A stretch of 58,566 nucleotides of DNA from an uncultured Verrucomicrobiales bacterium (GTDB lineage: Bacteria > Verrucomicrobiota > Verrucomicrobiia > Verrucomicrobiales > Akkermansiaceae): the NCBI GenBank assembly GCA_937934595.1, contig CALGZA010000050.1, positions 1 through 58,566 on the forward strand, written 5' to 3'. The notes beneath the pieces are model-generated. The model was not told where the DNA came from, made no database searches, and worked only from the letters and a program-made list of their open reading frames with translations. Both the position numbers and the translations under genes were made by a program. This document shows positions 35,336 through 43,573 of the stretch, one piece after another. The stretch's first letter is position 1, and each line of letters starts with the position of its first letter.

Positions 35336-36283
35336 ATGAAACGAATAATTAACGCGATTATCGCACTAAATACAATAAGCCTCTGCTACGCACAGGTTGC
35401 TAGTAAAAGCCTGTTAGATTTTAAAGCTGAGAAGTTGCCCTTTGTAAAAGCGGTAGAGGTTCACGGTGAGAAGCCGACTGTCATTTATGTTCCTATTATA
35501 CATGATGGTCCGATGAGTCACGTCTCATCGACTAATTACGATCGATTGCATCGAATCATGTCTGAATGTGAGAAAATAGCGGCTCATTTGTATAAGGATT
35601 ATGACGTGAAAAATATTTTGTTAGAGGGGTGTGGGCAGAGTGTTGCTAATTATTACGAGAAAATGAAGGGGACTGAAAAGAAGATTTCATTTAAGCATAC
35701 CAAGATGAAGGTTTTTGAAGCTTGGGGAAATATTTTGAATAAGAATCAATGGGATATGGCCTATACGACACGCAAGCCAGTCTATGGACCTCTCTCTGTT
35801 TTGGGATCTGAATATGATAAACGTATTAAGAAGGCACTATCTACGGCTCATACAAATGGGTGGTTTCAGAGTTTTAAGAACTACAAGACGAATGAGAAAG
35901 CTTTTAATCTTCTGATAGCTGATGCTGTAGCTGGTTATAATGATAAGAGGGATGCGATCTTGAAGGAGGATCCCAAGTTAAAGAGAGAATATAAGATGAT
36001 AGTGGGGGATCGAAACAAGGACTTCATTAAGAATCTTACTGCTAAGAGTGGTCCTGGTATCATGATGGTAGGTTCAGGTCATCTCCATGATCTCAAGAAG
36101 CAGATGAAGGAGGGTGGAGTATCATTTATGGTTGTGGCTCCTAAGTCTCTGGAGTGGCCGATAGCGGAGAAGAGTGAACAGCAGAAGTATGAGGATATGC
36201 TTAAGCAGGGTTGTAAGCTCAAAGAGTGCAACCTGACGTTTGGTGATGGGCGCAAGCTTCACATTAAGATACCTGTGAAGTAG
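35336..36283 (+). CDS. Exported TraB/Tiki-superfamily-like protein
   Basis: 315 residues with a signal peptide (to about CYA-QVA). Conserved-looking elements are VIYVPIIHDGPMSH (about 48-61), NILLEGCGQS (about 93), a pair RNKDFIKNL near residue 225, and PGIMMVGSGHLHDLKKQM near 240. The order of His near the first strand, acidic-Gly after the second, an Arg-Asn pair, then VGSGHL before a helix resembles the TraB/GumN/Tiki fold (putative metal-dependent hydrolases and peptide-signal inhibitors), though the usual GxxH in the first motif is altered. The match is by eye and moderate. Codon use is less G-skewed at its start than in neighbours. A small terminator follows. Confidence 0.5.
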   Translation: MKRIINAIIALNTISLCYAQVASKSLLDFKAEKLPFVKAVEVHGEKPTVIYVPIIHDGPMSHVSSTNYDRLHRIMSECEKIAAHLYKDYDVKNILLEGCGQSVANYYEKMKGTEKKISFKHTKMKVFEAWGNILNKNQWDMAYTTRKPVYGPLSVLGSEYDKRIKKALSTAHTNGWFQSFKNYKTNEKAFNLLIADAVAGYNDKRDAILKEDPKLKREYKMIVGDRNKDFIKNLTAKSGPGIMMVGSGHLHDLKKQMKEGGVSFMVVAPKSLEWPIAEKSEQQKYEDMLKQGCKLKECNLTFGDGRKLHIKIPVK

Positions 36284-36290
36284 AGGGTTT

Positions 36291-36316
36291 ACTCATTTAT
36301 TATACAATGAGTTTTT
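36291..36316 (+). terminator. Small terminator after the TraB-like gene
   Basis: The stem ACTCATT / AATGAGT is seven pairs with an 8-base A/T loop and is followed by TTTT. It is weak in GC, but sits eight bases past the stop, between two convergent genes. Confidence 0.55.
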
Positions 36317-36328
36317 AATGGGCTGGGG

Positions 36329-36829
36329 TTATTTTATGACCTCAGCTTTATTGTTTTTTAAGCTGGGTTTTAATTTCTCCCAATCTTTTTTGGTGCCGAG
36401 TGATTTCTGGTATTCCATAAGGATGAGCCATTTTCCGTTTTTCTTGATGAGTAGGGCGTCTAGGAAGACATATTCGGTGCCTTTTTTGCCATCTTTAGTG
36501 GTGAATTCATAGAGTAGCATGCCGCTTTCGTGGGCGGTGGTTTCATCATGAAGTCTTGTTGAGAAACGGAACTGTGCATTTGATGTCCTGTTGCCTGCCT
36601 TGGTGTCATCGAATTCTTTTTTCCATTTTTTGAGAGCTTTACTTAGCGGGTAGCTTGCTTTTTTTGTTCCGCTGACGAGCACGGCATCTGGATGGCAGGT
36701 AGCTTTGTATGCTATGAAATCTCCTGTTGTTACGGCACGAGATACTTCTGCCCAGTAGGCGTCTAGTTGTGTTATAGATGCTTTGATGCTGAGAGTGAGT
36801 GAGAGTAGTGAGATAAGGATGTAGTTCAT
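36329..36829 (-). CDS. Exported NTF2-like (SnoaL/DUF4440-type) protein
   Basis: 166 residues. Signal peptide about 1-17, then a cone-shaped alpha+beta barrel pattern of the nuclear-transport-factor-2 superfamily: helix DAYWAEVSRAVTTGDFIAYKATCHPDAVLVS, spread over ~24-54, is the typical opening, followed by strands FRFSTRLHDETTAHESGMLLYEF and GTEYVFLDALLIKKNGKWLILMEYQ. Such proteins bind small hydrophobic ligands or act as accessory subunits; no catalytic residues can be named. A G-T-containing hairpin overlaps the last codons on both strands and may act as part of its terminator. It is convergent with the TraB-like gene and divergent from rex. Confidence 0.7.
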   Translation of the reverse strand: MNYILISLLSLTLSIKASITQLDAYWAEVSRAVTTGDFIAYKATCHPDAVLVSGTKKASYPLSKALKKWKKEFDDTKAGNRTSNAQFRFSTRLHDETTAHESGMLLYEFTTKDGKKGTEYVFLDALLIKKNGKWLILMEYQKSLGTKKDWEKLKPSLKNNKAEVIK

Positions 36830-36887
36830 GGTTTATATTTTCAGTTATGAGGGAGTGATTTGCAATTTCTTTCCATTGAATGTTTTA

Positions 36888-36899
36888 AGCGTTGACGCT
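36888..36899. promoter_or_regulatory. Palindrome upstream of rex (possible operator)
   Basis: AGCGTTGACGCT is a perfect inverted repeat (5-bp arms, TG centre) lying 26 bases before the rex ATG and just before the ribosome-binding site AGGAGG at 36909. It is not a Rex-type site (TTGTGA-N6-TCACAA), so an operator role is only a guess from position and symmetry. Confidence 0.3.
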
Positions 36900-36925
36900 A
36901 TAGTGAGAGGAGGCAAGTTGATATT

Positions 36926-37552
36926 ATGGTAAATAAATCAGATATTCCGAAGAAGACGATATATAGGCTTTCAGTTTATAGTCGTTGTCTAAGGCGGTTA
37001 CGTGATAATGCGATGGAGACAGTGAGTTCTGACTCTCTGGCTCAGGCGGCTAATGTGAAGCCTGCTCAGTTACGTAAGGATCTGGCGTATTTTGGTCATC
37101 TTGGAACGCGTGGGTTGGGTTATCCAGTGGAGTTGTTACTTGAGACTATAGGTGATGTATTGGGCCGCGCTACATTACAGCCTGTAATATTGGTAGGGGT
37201 TGGTAATTTAGGTAGGGCTTTATTGAGGTATGATGGTTTTAAGAAAGAGGGATTTGAGGTATTGGCTGCTTTTGATTCGGATAGAGAGGTATTAAAGGAC
37301 GAGAGGTTACCAGTTCCTCTCATGCACGAGGAGCAAATGGTGGATTTTGTGAAGGAGAAGGGGGTGAGGATGGCTATATTATGTGTGCCTGCTCAGTATG
37401 GGCAGGAGGTGGCGAATGTATTGGTAGATGCTGGGGTTCAGGGTATTTTGAATTTTTCACCAACTATTTTACAGGTTCCTGATCAGGTGGTTGTGACGAG
37501 AGTTGATTTGGCGATGGAATTGGAGAGTTTGAGTTATTTTATAGATCAGTAA
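36926..37552 (+). CDS. rex: Redox-sensing transcriptional repressor Rex
   Basis: A dimeric repressor that leaves DNA when NADH binds. 208 residues: winged-helix domain at about 1-80 with IPKKTIYRLSVYSRCLRRL, VSSDSLAQAANVKPAQLRKDLAYFGHLGTRGLGY (positions ~35-68) including the recognition helix; Rossmann domain with VILVGVGNLGRALLRY near 88 and AAFDSD near 113; C-terminal domain-swapped helix (DLAMELESLSYFI). AGGAGG lies about ten bases before the ATG. Alanine dehydrogenase, an NAD+-using enzyme, follows 103 bases later on the same strand, a reasonable but unproven target. I see no complete Rex site before either gene. Confidence 0.93.
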   Translation: MVNKSDIPKKTIYRLSVYSRCLRRLRDNAMETVSSDSLAQAANVKPAQLRKDLAYFGHLGTRGLGYPVELLLETIGDVLGRATLQPVILVGVGNLGRALLRYDGFKKEGFEVLAAFDSDREVLKDERLPVPLMHEEQMVDFVKEKGVRMAILCVPAQYGQEVANVLVDAGVQGILNFSPTILQVPDQVVVTRVDLAMELESLSYFIDQ

Positions 37553-37655
37553 GGTTTGTGAATGTGTGTTGATTTAGATGTATGGGTTATAAAATTGATA
37601 TTGTTGTAAAAATTTGATTTATAGATAAGATTTTCATGTCATTATCTGCACCGAT

Positions 37656-38762
37656 ATGAAAATTGGAGTTCCAAGAGAGATAAAAAACCAAGAGCATCGT
37701 GTGGCAATGATACCGGCATCTGCTCAGGATTTAGTGAGACGTGGGCATGAAGTATATGTTCAGAAGAATGCGGGTTGTGGTTCTAGTTACAGTGATGAGC
37801 AGTATATTTCATGTGGAGCTACTATATTAGATACAGCTGAAGAGGTGTTTGAGGTTGCTGAGTTGATCGTTAAGGTGAAGGAGCCTCAGCCGTCTGAGGT
37901 GGCTATGCTGACTGACAGGCATATACTGTTTACTTATTTACATTTGGCTGCTGATAAGGAGCTTACTGAGAGTTTGGCTGCTACTGGAGCGACGTGTATT
38001 GCGTATGAGACGATAAATGTGAATGGTCATTTGCCGTTATTGGAGCCTATGAGTGAGATAGCGGGACGAATGTCTGCACTGGTAGGAGGTTATCATTTGG
38101 CGAAGCATAATAATGGGCGTGGAGTATTGCTGGGTGGCGTTCCTGGAGTAGCTCCTGGACGTGTATTAGTAATAGGTGGGGGGACTGCTGGAGTTAATGC
38201 GGCGCGAGTAGCTAAGGGTATAGGAGCTGATGTTACAATTCTTGAGGTGGATTTTGAGAGGATGCGTTTTCTTGATATTACTATGGATGGAGCAAGGACT
38301 GTGTTTTCAACTGAAGCAAACCTTAAGGAGCTTTTACCGCGAGTGGACTTGGTGATAGGAGCTGTGTTGGTGCCTGGGGCGGCTGCTCCTAAGTTGATTA
38401 ACCGTAAGATGTTACAGTTGATGCAGCCTGGTTCTGTTTTTGTTGATATAGCAGTTGATCAGGGCGGTTGTTCTGAAACGACGCGTGCGACTACGCATGA
38501 GAATCCGACTTATATAGAAGAGGGAGTGGTTCATTACTGTGTGGCTAATATGCCTGGGGCTTATTCTAGGACGGCGACTCAGGCATTAAATAATGTCACT
38601 CATTCTTGGACTGCTATTATTGCTGACTTTGGAGTTAAGGAGAGTTGTTCTAAGCGTTCTGAGTTGATTGGTGGTATAAACTGCATGGGAGGCAAGGTGA
38701 CTTGTGAGCCAGTTGCGAATGCGCACGGGATAGACTATGTCGATCCCGTTACGCTTTTGTAA
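37656..38762 (+). CDS. ald: Alanine dehydrogenase
   Basis: It oxidatively deaminates L-alanine to pyruvate and ammonia with NAD+, reversibly. The 368 residues match the family: MKIGVPREIKNQEHRVAMIP at the N-terminus with the substrate Arg, LIVKVKEPQ near 70 with the catalytic Lys, FTYLHLAADKEL with the catalytic His near 96, the NAD motif VLVIGGGTAGVNAARVAKGIGA near 170-191, and VDIAVDQGGCSET near 268 with the conserved Asp. Full length. It probably has its own promoter in the 103-base gap after rex. Its terminator lies inside the 3' end of the opposing aroG gene. NADH output and the rex neighbour suggest redox-linked control. Confidence 0.95.
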   Translation: MKIGVPREIKNQEHRVAMIPASAQDLVRRGHEVYVQKNAGCGSSYSDEQYISCGATILDTAEEVFEVAELIVKVKEPQPSEVAMLTDRHILFTYLHLAADKELTESLAATGATCIAYETINVNGHLPLLEPMSEIAGRMSALVGGYHLAKHNNGRGVLLGGVPGVAPGRVLVIGGGTAGVNAARVAKGIGADVTILEVDFERMRFLDITMDGARTVFSTEANLKELLPRVDLVIGAVLVPGAAAPKLINRKMLQLMQPGSVFVDIAVDQGGCSETTRATTHENPTYIEEGVVHYCVANMPGAYSRTATQALNNVTHSWTAIIADFGVKESCSKRSELIGGINCMGGKVTCEPVANAHGIDYVDPVTLL

Positions 38763-38780
38763 CTGATTAGGTATTTGTTT

Positions 38781-39818
38781 TTAGAGTGCGGCTTGTGTTT
38801 CTTTCACAAGCTGCACTGTTTTTTCCCAGTTAATGCATTTGTCTGTGATGGATTGTCCGTATGTTAGGTCGTTAAGTGGTTGTGGGAATTTCTGGTTACC
38901 GGCGATGAGGTGGCTTTCTAGCATGGCTCCGATAATGTTTGTGTTTCCCTGTGCTCGTTGTTCGATAATGCTTCTGTAGACTTGAGGCATGAGCTCGTGG
39001 TTTTTCTGACAATTAGCGTGTGAGGCGTCAATCATGATGTTGTCACAGGCTCCTTTGTTCTTGAGGGTTTTGATGGTTTCTGCGGTGTGCTCAGGTGAGT
39101 AGTTAGGTCCATCATCTCCGCCTCTGAGAATGATGTGGCAGTCTGGGTTACCGGAGGTAGTGACTGCTGAAGCGACCCCTTCTCCTGATACTCCGAGGAA
39201 GGTTTGAGGCTGTGTGGATGCGTTTATAGCATTTACGGCGGCGATGATGTCACCTGTTGTTGTGTTTTTAAAGCCGAGAGGCATTGATAGGCCTGATGCC
39301 ATTTGGCGGTGGGTTTGGCTTTCTGTGGTGCGGGCGCCGATGGCTGACCATGAAATGAGGTCTGCGATGTATTGTGGTGTGATGGGGTCTAGTAGTTCTG
39401 TGGCTGTAGGTAGTCCTATGTCGATAACTTCACGTAAGAAAGTTCTGGCTACTTTAAGTCCTGTGGCGATATCGTCTGATCCGTCTAGTGATGGGTCCAT
39501 GATGAGCCCTTTCCAGCCTACTGTGGTGCGTGGTTTTTCGAAATAAACACGCATGACGATGTATACTTTGTCTTTCACTTCATCTGCGAGGGATGCTAGT
39601 TTTTTTGCGTATTCGATACCGGCTTTAGTGTCATGGATAGAACAAGGTCCGACAATGAGTAGGAACCTGGGGTCATTGCCGGAGAGGATATTGCGGATGA
39701 TTTCTCTTGATTCGGCCATGAAGGATGCTTGCTGATGCGTTCTGCATACTTCTGATTTGAGAGAATCTGGAGATGGGAGGGGGACGTTTTTTGTGATATT
39801 TAGGTCACTGACTTGCAT
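38781..39818 (-). CDS. aroG: 3-deoxy-7-phosphoheptulonate synthase (DAHP synthase, class I)
   Basis: The first step of the shikimate pathway: phosphoenolpyruvate plus erythrose 4-phosphate to DAHP. 345 residues of the AroFGH type Ialpha. Motifs: LLIVGPCSIHD near 53-63 (PEP site and metal Cys), MRVYFEKPRTTVGWKGLI near 90-107, GLPTATELLDP near 135, SWSAIGARTTESQTHRQMASG near 155-175, FKNTTTGD near 184, HIILRGG near 228, MIDASHANCQKNHE near 262 and GAMLESHL near 300. The isozyme (Phe-, Tyr- or Trp-sensitive) cannot be read from sequence. It lies 44 bases from metY on the same strand and may share its transcript. Confidence 0.94.
   Translation of the reverse strand: MQVSDLNITKNVPLPSPDSLKSEVCRTHQQASFMAESREIIRNILSGNDPRFLLIVGPCSIHDTKAGIEYAKKLASLADEVKDKVYIVMRVYFEKPRTTVGWKGLIMDPSLDGSDDIATGLKVARTFLREVIDIGLPTATELLDPITPQYIADLISWSAIGARTTESQTHRQMASGLSMPLGFKNTTTGDIIAAVNAINASTQPQTFLGVSGEGVASAVTTSGNPDCHIILRGGDDGPNYSPEHTAETIKTLKNKGACDNIMIDASHANCQKNHELMPQVYRSIIEQRAQGNTNIIGAMLESHLIAGNQKFPQPLNDLTYGQSITDKCINWEKTVQLVKETQAAL
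38785..38826 (+). terminator. Terminator of ald embedded in the aroG coding end
   Basis: The stem AGTGCGGCTTGTG / CACAAGCTGCACT is 13 pairs with one G-T wobble and the loop TTTCTTT. It is followed on the plus strand by GTTTTTTCCC, a proper T-run, so it ends ald transcripts. The same bases encode the last ~11 codons of aroG on the minus strand. On that strand the hairpin is followed by A-rich sequence, so it would not terminate aroG well. Confidence 0.8.
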
Positions 39819-39862
39819 GATTTTTATGGTTAGGGTATTTTGTGTGTAACAGATTTATTTTG

Positions 39863-41137
39863 TTAGAGTGCTGATTGGATGTCAGCGATGATGTCATCGA
39901 TATGTTCAATGCCAATGGATAATCTGACTAGGCCTGGAGTGATTCCACCTGATGCTTGTTGTTCTGGATTTAGTTGTGAGTGAGTGGTTGAGGCTGGGTG
40001 GATGGCGAGTGACTTGGCGTCACCGACGTTTGCAAGGTGTGAGAATAGTTTTAGTTTTTCGATAAACTTTTTGCCCGCTTCTTGGCCACCTTTGATTTCG
40101 AATGTGACGACTGAGCCGCCTTTTCCTGATTGGTATTTTTGGTTTCTTTCGAATTCTGCGTCACCTTCGAGCGCTGGGAATTTGACCCATTCTACGGATG
40201 GGTGAGATTTAAGGTGTTGTGCTACTTTGAGAGCGTTTTCACAGTGTCTGTCCATTCTTAGGTGGAGTGTTTCGATGCCTTGTAGTATCTGCCAGGAGTT
40301 ATCTGGTGAGATGCATGCTCCTAGGTTTCTGAGTGGGACAGTTCTCATGCGGAGGATGAATGCGAGTGGAGCGAGTGGCTCGGGGAGGTCGTGTCCCCAG
40401 CGAAGTCCGTGGTATGATGTGTCTGGTTTGTCGAATGCTGGGTGTTTGCCGCCAGCCCAATTGAATTTTCCGGAGTCGATTACGATACCACCGATTGAGG
40501 TGCCGTGGCCGCCTAGCCATTTAGTGAGTGAGTGGACGACGATGTCTGCACCGTGTTCGATGGGGCGGCAGAGGTATGGTGTGGAGAAGGTTGAGTCTAC
40601 GATGAGTGGAAGTCCGTGGGTGTGAGCTACGTGGGCAATTTTTTCTAGGTCGGTGACTTCAGATGCTGGGTTAGAGATGGTTTCAGTGAAAACGGCGCGT
40701 GTTTTATCATCGATGGCGGCGGCGACTTCCTCTGGGTTATTGGCGTCTACGAATTTGACGTTGATTCCCATGGTAGGGAGGATGTCATTGAATTGAGTGT
40801 AAGTGCCGCCGTAGAGGTTTGATGATGAGACGATGTTGTCACCGGCTTGAGCGAGGTTAATGATAGAGTAGAAGATGGCGGAGGTACCTGAGGAGACTGC
40901 GAGTCCTCCGAGCTCGTGAGCACCTTCTAGGAGGGCGACGCGTTTTTCTAACACGTCTGTGGTGGGGTTCATGAGTCTGGTGTAGATGTTACCAAGTTCT
41001 TTTAATGCGAATAGGTTGGCGGCGTGTTCTGCTGAGTCAAATACGTAGGATGCTGTTCTGTAGACTGGGAGTGCGCGTGAATTTGTGGTTGGGTCTGGGG
41101 TCTGGCCACCGTGGAGGCATAATGTTTCTCTTTTCAT
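39863..41137 (-). CDS. metY: O-acetylhomoserine sulfhydrylase / aminocarboxypropyltransferase
   Basis: A PLP enzyme making homocysteine from O-acetylhomoserine and sulfide (direct sulfhydrylation). 424 residues, with the extra length and motifs of MetY rather than MetB/MetZ: ETLCLHGGQTPDPTT at the start, YTRLMNPTTDVLEKRVA near 55-71, AVSSGTSAIFYSI near 80, NLYGGTYTQF near 108, VDSTFSTPYLCRPIEHGADIVVHSLTKWLGGHG (about 185-217) with the Schiff-base Lys in SLTKW, and HPASTTHSQL near 385. No S-box or other SAM riboswitch is seen in its ~100-base leader, which it shares with the divergent lactonase gene. Confidence 0.92.
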   Translation of the reverse strand: MKRETLCLHGGQTPDPTTNSRALPVYRTASYVFDSAEHAANLFALKELGNIYTRLMNPTTDVLEKRVALLEGAHELGGLAVSSGTSAIFYSIINLAQAGDNIVSSSNLYGGTYTQFNDILPTMGINVKFVDANNPEEVAAAIDDKTRAVFTETISNPASEVTDLEKIAHVAHTHGLPLIVDSTFSTPYLCRPIEHGADIVVHSLTKWLGGHGTSIGGIVIDSGKFNWAGGKHPAFDKPDTSYHGLRWGHDLPEPLAPLAFILRMRTVPLRNLGACISPDNSWQILQGIETLHLRMDRHCENALKVAQHLKSHPSVEWVKFPALEGDAEFERNQKYQSGKGGSVVTFEIKGGQEAGKKFIEKLKLFSHLANVGDAKSLAIHPASTTHSQLNPEQQASGGITPGLVRLSIGIEHIDDIIADIQSAL

Positions 41138-41235
41138 AGTTGAAGGGGTTTATAGCTAAGTCTAGTGACTATAAAAGCATAGAAATGCTAATTTTTATGT
41201 TTGGTCTGTCATGAAATTTCTGAGATGGTGTATTT

Positions 41236-42342
41236 ATGATGAAAACAGCCTTGATGATGGTGCTGGGCATAATGCCTGTGATAGCGTCTAAGATACCGCT
41301 TTATGTAGGTAGCGGTTCTGACGTGGGTATAGCTAAGGTTCTGTTAGATGCTAAGACGGGTGAGTTTTCTGGTCTTGTGAATGCGGCTAAGGTTTCGTCT
41401 CCGAGTTCACTGGTGATGAGTGCTGATGGGAAGTATGTGTATGCGGCGTGCCGTGTGAAAGGTGAGAAGGACGGTGTGGTGGTGTCTTTTTCAAGGCAGG
41501 GTGATGGGGGCTTGAAGGAGCTTAATAGGCAGAGTTCTATGGGTGGTGGGGCGTGTCATGTTTCGATGGATAGGGGATCTAGATATTTATTTGTAGCTAA
41601 TTATTCAAGTGGTAGTGTGGCTAGTTATGGGGTGGGTCCATCTGGTGTTCTTTCTGGGGCGTTGAGTGTGCATCAGCATGAGGGTAGGAGCGTAAAGTCA
41701 GGGCGCCAGGATGGGCCGCATGCGCATTCGATTTACAGTTCACCTGACAATGCTTTTGTTTATGTTGCTGATTTGGGGATCGATAAGGTGATGATTTATA
41801 AGTTAGATGGTGTTAATGGGACTTTAACGGCAGCAGGGTCTGCTGCAGTGCCTGGTGGAAGTGGGCCTAGGCATATGGTTTTTTCTGGTTCAGGGGATGT
41901 GCTTTATGTGTTGAATGAGTTCACGTTGACTATTAGTAAATTTAATAGAAATAAGGATACAGGGAGTTTGGATTTGGTGGCGACGAAGTCAGTGATGAAG
42001 GATGTGGGTGAGGGGATGAGTGGTTCTGAGATTCAGTTGTCATCTGATGGGAAGTATTTGTATGCAGCGTGTAGGGATATAAGGGGAGATGGGCGAGATG
42101 TTATTTCTGTTTTAACTGCGGATGGTATGGAACTTATCCAAGAGCATCCTGCTGGGGCTTGGATACCGAGGCATTTTTGTATTTCTCCAGGTGGGAAGTG
42201 GTTGGTAGTGGCTGGGTTAAAAGATAACAAGTTAGTTGTTCATTCACGGAATGAGACTACGGGTAAGTTGGCTAAGGCTGGCAAAGATTTAGAATTAAAG
42301 AAACCGATGTGGGTGCTTTTTGCCCCTGCAGATAACTCCTAA
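41236..42342 (+). CDS. Exported seven-bladed propeller lactonase (6-phosphogluconolactonase-like, YbhE type)
   Basis: 368 residues with an N-terminal signal-like segment (to about VIA-SKI), then seven repeats of the lactonase family: IPLYVGSGSDVGI, SPSSLVMSADGKYVYAACRV, CHVSMDRGSRYLFVANYSSGSVASY, GPHAHSIYSSPDNAFVYVADLGIDKVMIY, GPRHMVFSGSGDVLYVLNE, SEIQLSSDGKYLYAACRD and IPRHFCISPGGKWLVVAG. Cytoplasmic members hydrolyse 6-phosphogluconolactone. The likely export here points to a different sugar lactone or to a non-enzymatic propeller. No pentose-phosphate genes are nearby. It runs into the SAF dehydrogenase gene after four bases, so they may form one unit. Confidence 0.82.
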   Translation: MMKTALMMVLGIMPVIASKIPLYVGSGSDVGIAKVLLDAKTGEFSGLVNAAKVSSPSSLVMSADGKYVYAACRVKGEKDGVVVSFSRQGDGGLKELNRQSSMGGGACHVSMDRGSRYLFVANYSSGSVASYGVGPSGVLSGALSVHQHEGRSVKSGRQDGPHAHSIYSSPDNAFVYVADLGIDKVMIYKLDGVNGTLTAAGSAAVPGGSGPRHMVFSGSGDVLYVLNEFTLTISKFNRNKDTGSLDLVATKSVMKDVGEGMSGSEIQLSSDGKYLYAACRDIRGDGRDVISVLTADGMELIQEHPAGAWIPRHFCISPGGKWLVVAGLKDNKLVVHSRNETTGKLAKAGKDLELKKPMWVLFAPADNS

Positions 42343-42346
42343 AAAC

Positions 42347-43573
42347 ATGTTACAGACATTACAGAGACGAGAAAGAGATGGTGATCCTATAAGGGTAGGG
42401 TTAGTAGGCGCAGGTGCGATGGGCATGGGTATAGTGCATCAGGTGGGTATTACACCTGGGATGGAGTTGGTATGGGTAGCTGATCAATGCTTGGCGACTG
42501 CTGAGAGGGCTGCTGATTTGATTGAAGGTTGTGAATTTGGCTTGGATGCGAGTGAGCTTTTGGGTTCTGCGCCTGTGGATGTTTTTGTGGAGAGTACTAA
42601 TTCGATACAAGGTGCGTTGGCGTATTGTGAGGCTGCGATTATGTATGGTTCACATGTTGTGTTGATGAATGCAGAGGTTGATTTGGCTTTTGGTCCTTAT
42701 TTGGCGAAGTTAGCTGATGATAAGGGTGTAGTTGTGACTAGTGATGCTGGTGATCAGCATGGAGTTCTGGCGACGATGATTGAGGAGATTACTTTGTGGG
42801 GGTTTGAGATTGTTCAGGCTGGGAATATAAAGGGTTTTTTGAATCGTGATGCTACGGTGGAGTCATTGGCGCATGAGGCGGCTATTAGGAATTTAGATCC
42901 ATCGCAGTGCTGTGCATATACTGATGGGACTAAGTTAAATATAGAGATGGCGATTTTATCCAATGCTTATGGATATTTGCCTTTGGCAGATGGGATGAGT
43001 GGTCCTAGGGCATCTACGGTTGAGGAGGCTTTAGGTTTGTTTGATTTTGATTCACATCCTGAGGGGGGTGCGATCGATTATATATTAGGTGCTGAGCCTG
43101 GTGGTGGGGTTTATGTGGTGGCTAAGTGTGATCATGAGTTACAAGTGCCTTATCTTAAGTATTATAAGTTGTTGAAGTCTGATCAGGGTTATTATTATCT
43201 TTTTTACCGTCCTTATCACCTTTGTCATTTGGAGACGCCAAAGGCTATATATATGGCAGCGGAGCATGGGGAGGCTTTGTTGCGGCCGTGGAAGGGTAGG
43301 GTGGCTGAGGTTTATGCTTATGCTAAAGCGGATTTCTCAGCGGGGACTGAGATAGGTGAGAGTATAGGGAGTGATGTTGTTTATGGCATGGTTAAGGCGG
43401 TAGGGGGTGCGCGAGGGCAGGTGCCTATAGCTGTTTTGGAGAGTGAGGGTCTGAAACCTGTATTTAAGAGGGATGTGTTTAAGGGGCAGGCGTTGATTTT
43501 TGATGATATTGAGTGGGGTGATACTACCTTACTTGATAAGTATAATGAGGTAACTAATCTTCCTTCTTGTTAG
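42347..43573 (+). CDS. SAF-domain NAD(P)-dependent oxidoreductase (homoserine-dehydrogenase-like, COG4091 type)
   Basis: 408 residues from the ATG at 42347; a TTG at 42320 inside the lactonase gene is also in frame. The Rossmann motif VGLVGAGAMGMGIVHQV is at about 16-32, followed by WVADQ. SDAGDQHGVLATMIEEI, GFEIVQAGNIKGFLNRDAT and YTDGTKLNIEMAILSNAYGYLP cover the homoserine-dehydrogenase-like middle. A C-terminal SAF-type beta domain (about 320-400) has KADFSAGTEIGESIG. Brucella DXP-reductoisomerase-like protein (DRL) is, as I recall, a related enzyme, so an isomerisation-reduction of a sugar phosphate is conceivable. Here it precedes an FAD protein and sugar-nucleotide genes, so a role in making an unusual sugar or branched unit is more likely. 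Substrate unknown. Confidence 0.75.
   Translation: MLQTLQRRERDGDPIRVGLVGAGAMGMGIVHQVGITPGMELVWVADQCLATAERAADLIEGCEFGLDASELLGSAPVDVFVESTNSIQGALAYCEAAIMYGSHVVLMNAEVDLAFGPYLAKLADDKGVVVTSDAGDQHGVLATMIEEITLWGFEIVQAGNIKGFLNRDATVESLAHEAAIRNLDPSQCCAYTDGTKLNIEMAILSNAYGYLPLADGMSGPRASTVEEALGLFDFDSHPEGGAIDYILGAEPGGGVYVVAKCDHELQVPYLKYYKLLKSDQGYYYLFYRPYHLCHLETPKAIYMAAEHGEALLRPWKGRVAEVYAYAKADFSAGTEIGESIGSDVVYGMVKAVGGARGQVPIAVLESEGLKPVFKRDVFKGQALIFDDIEWGDTTLLDKYNEVTNLPSC

Noticed and set aside
37553-37655. Rex operator upstream of ald
   Set aside because: Only a TTGTGA half-site is present (near 37555); the matching TCACAA at 6-base spacing is missing.
41138-41235. SAM riboswitch before metY
   Set aside because: The leader has only a small AGCAT/ATGCT hairpin followed by T; none of the conserved S-box or SAM-II core elements is visible.
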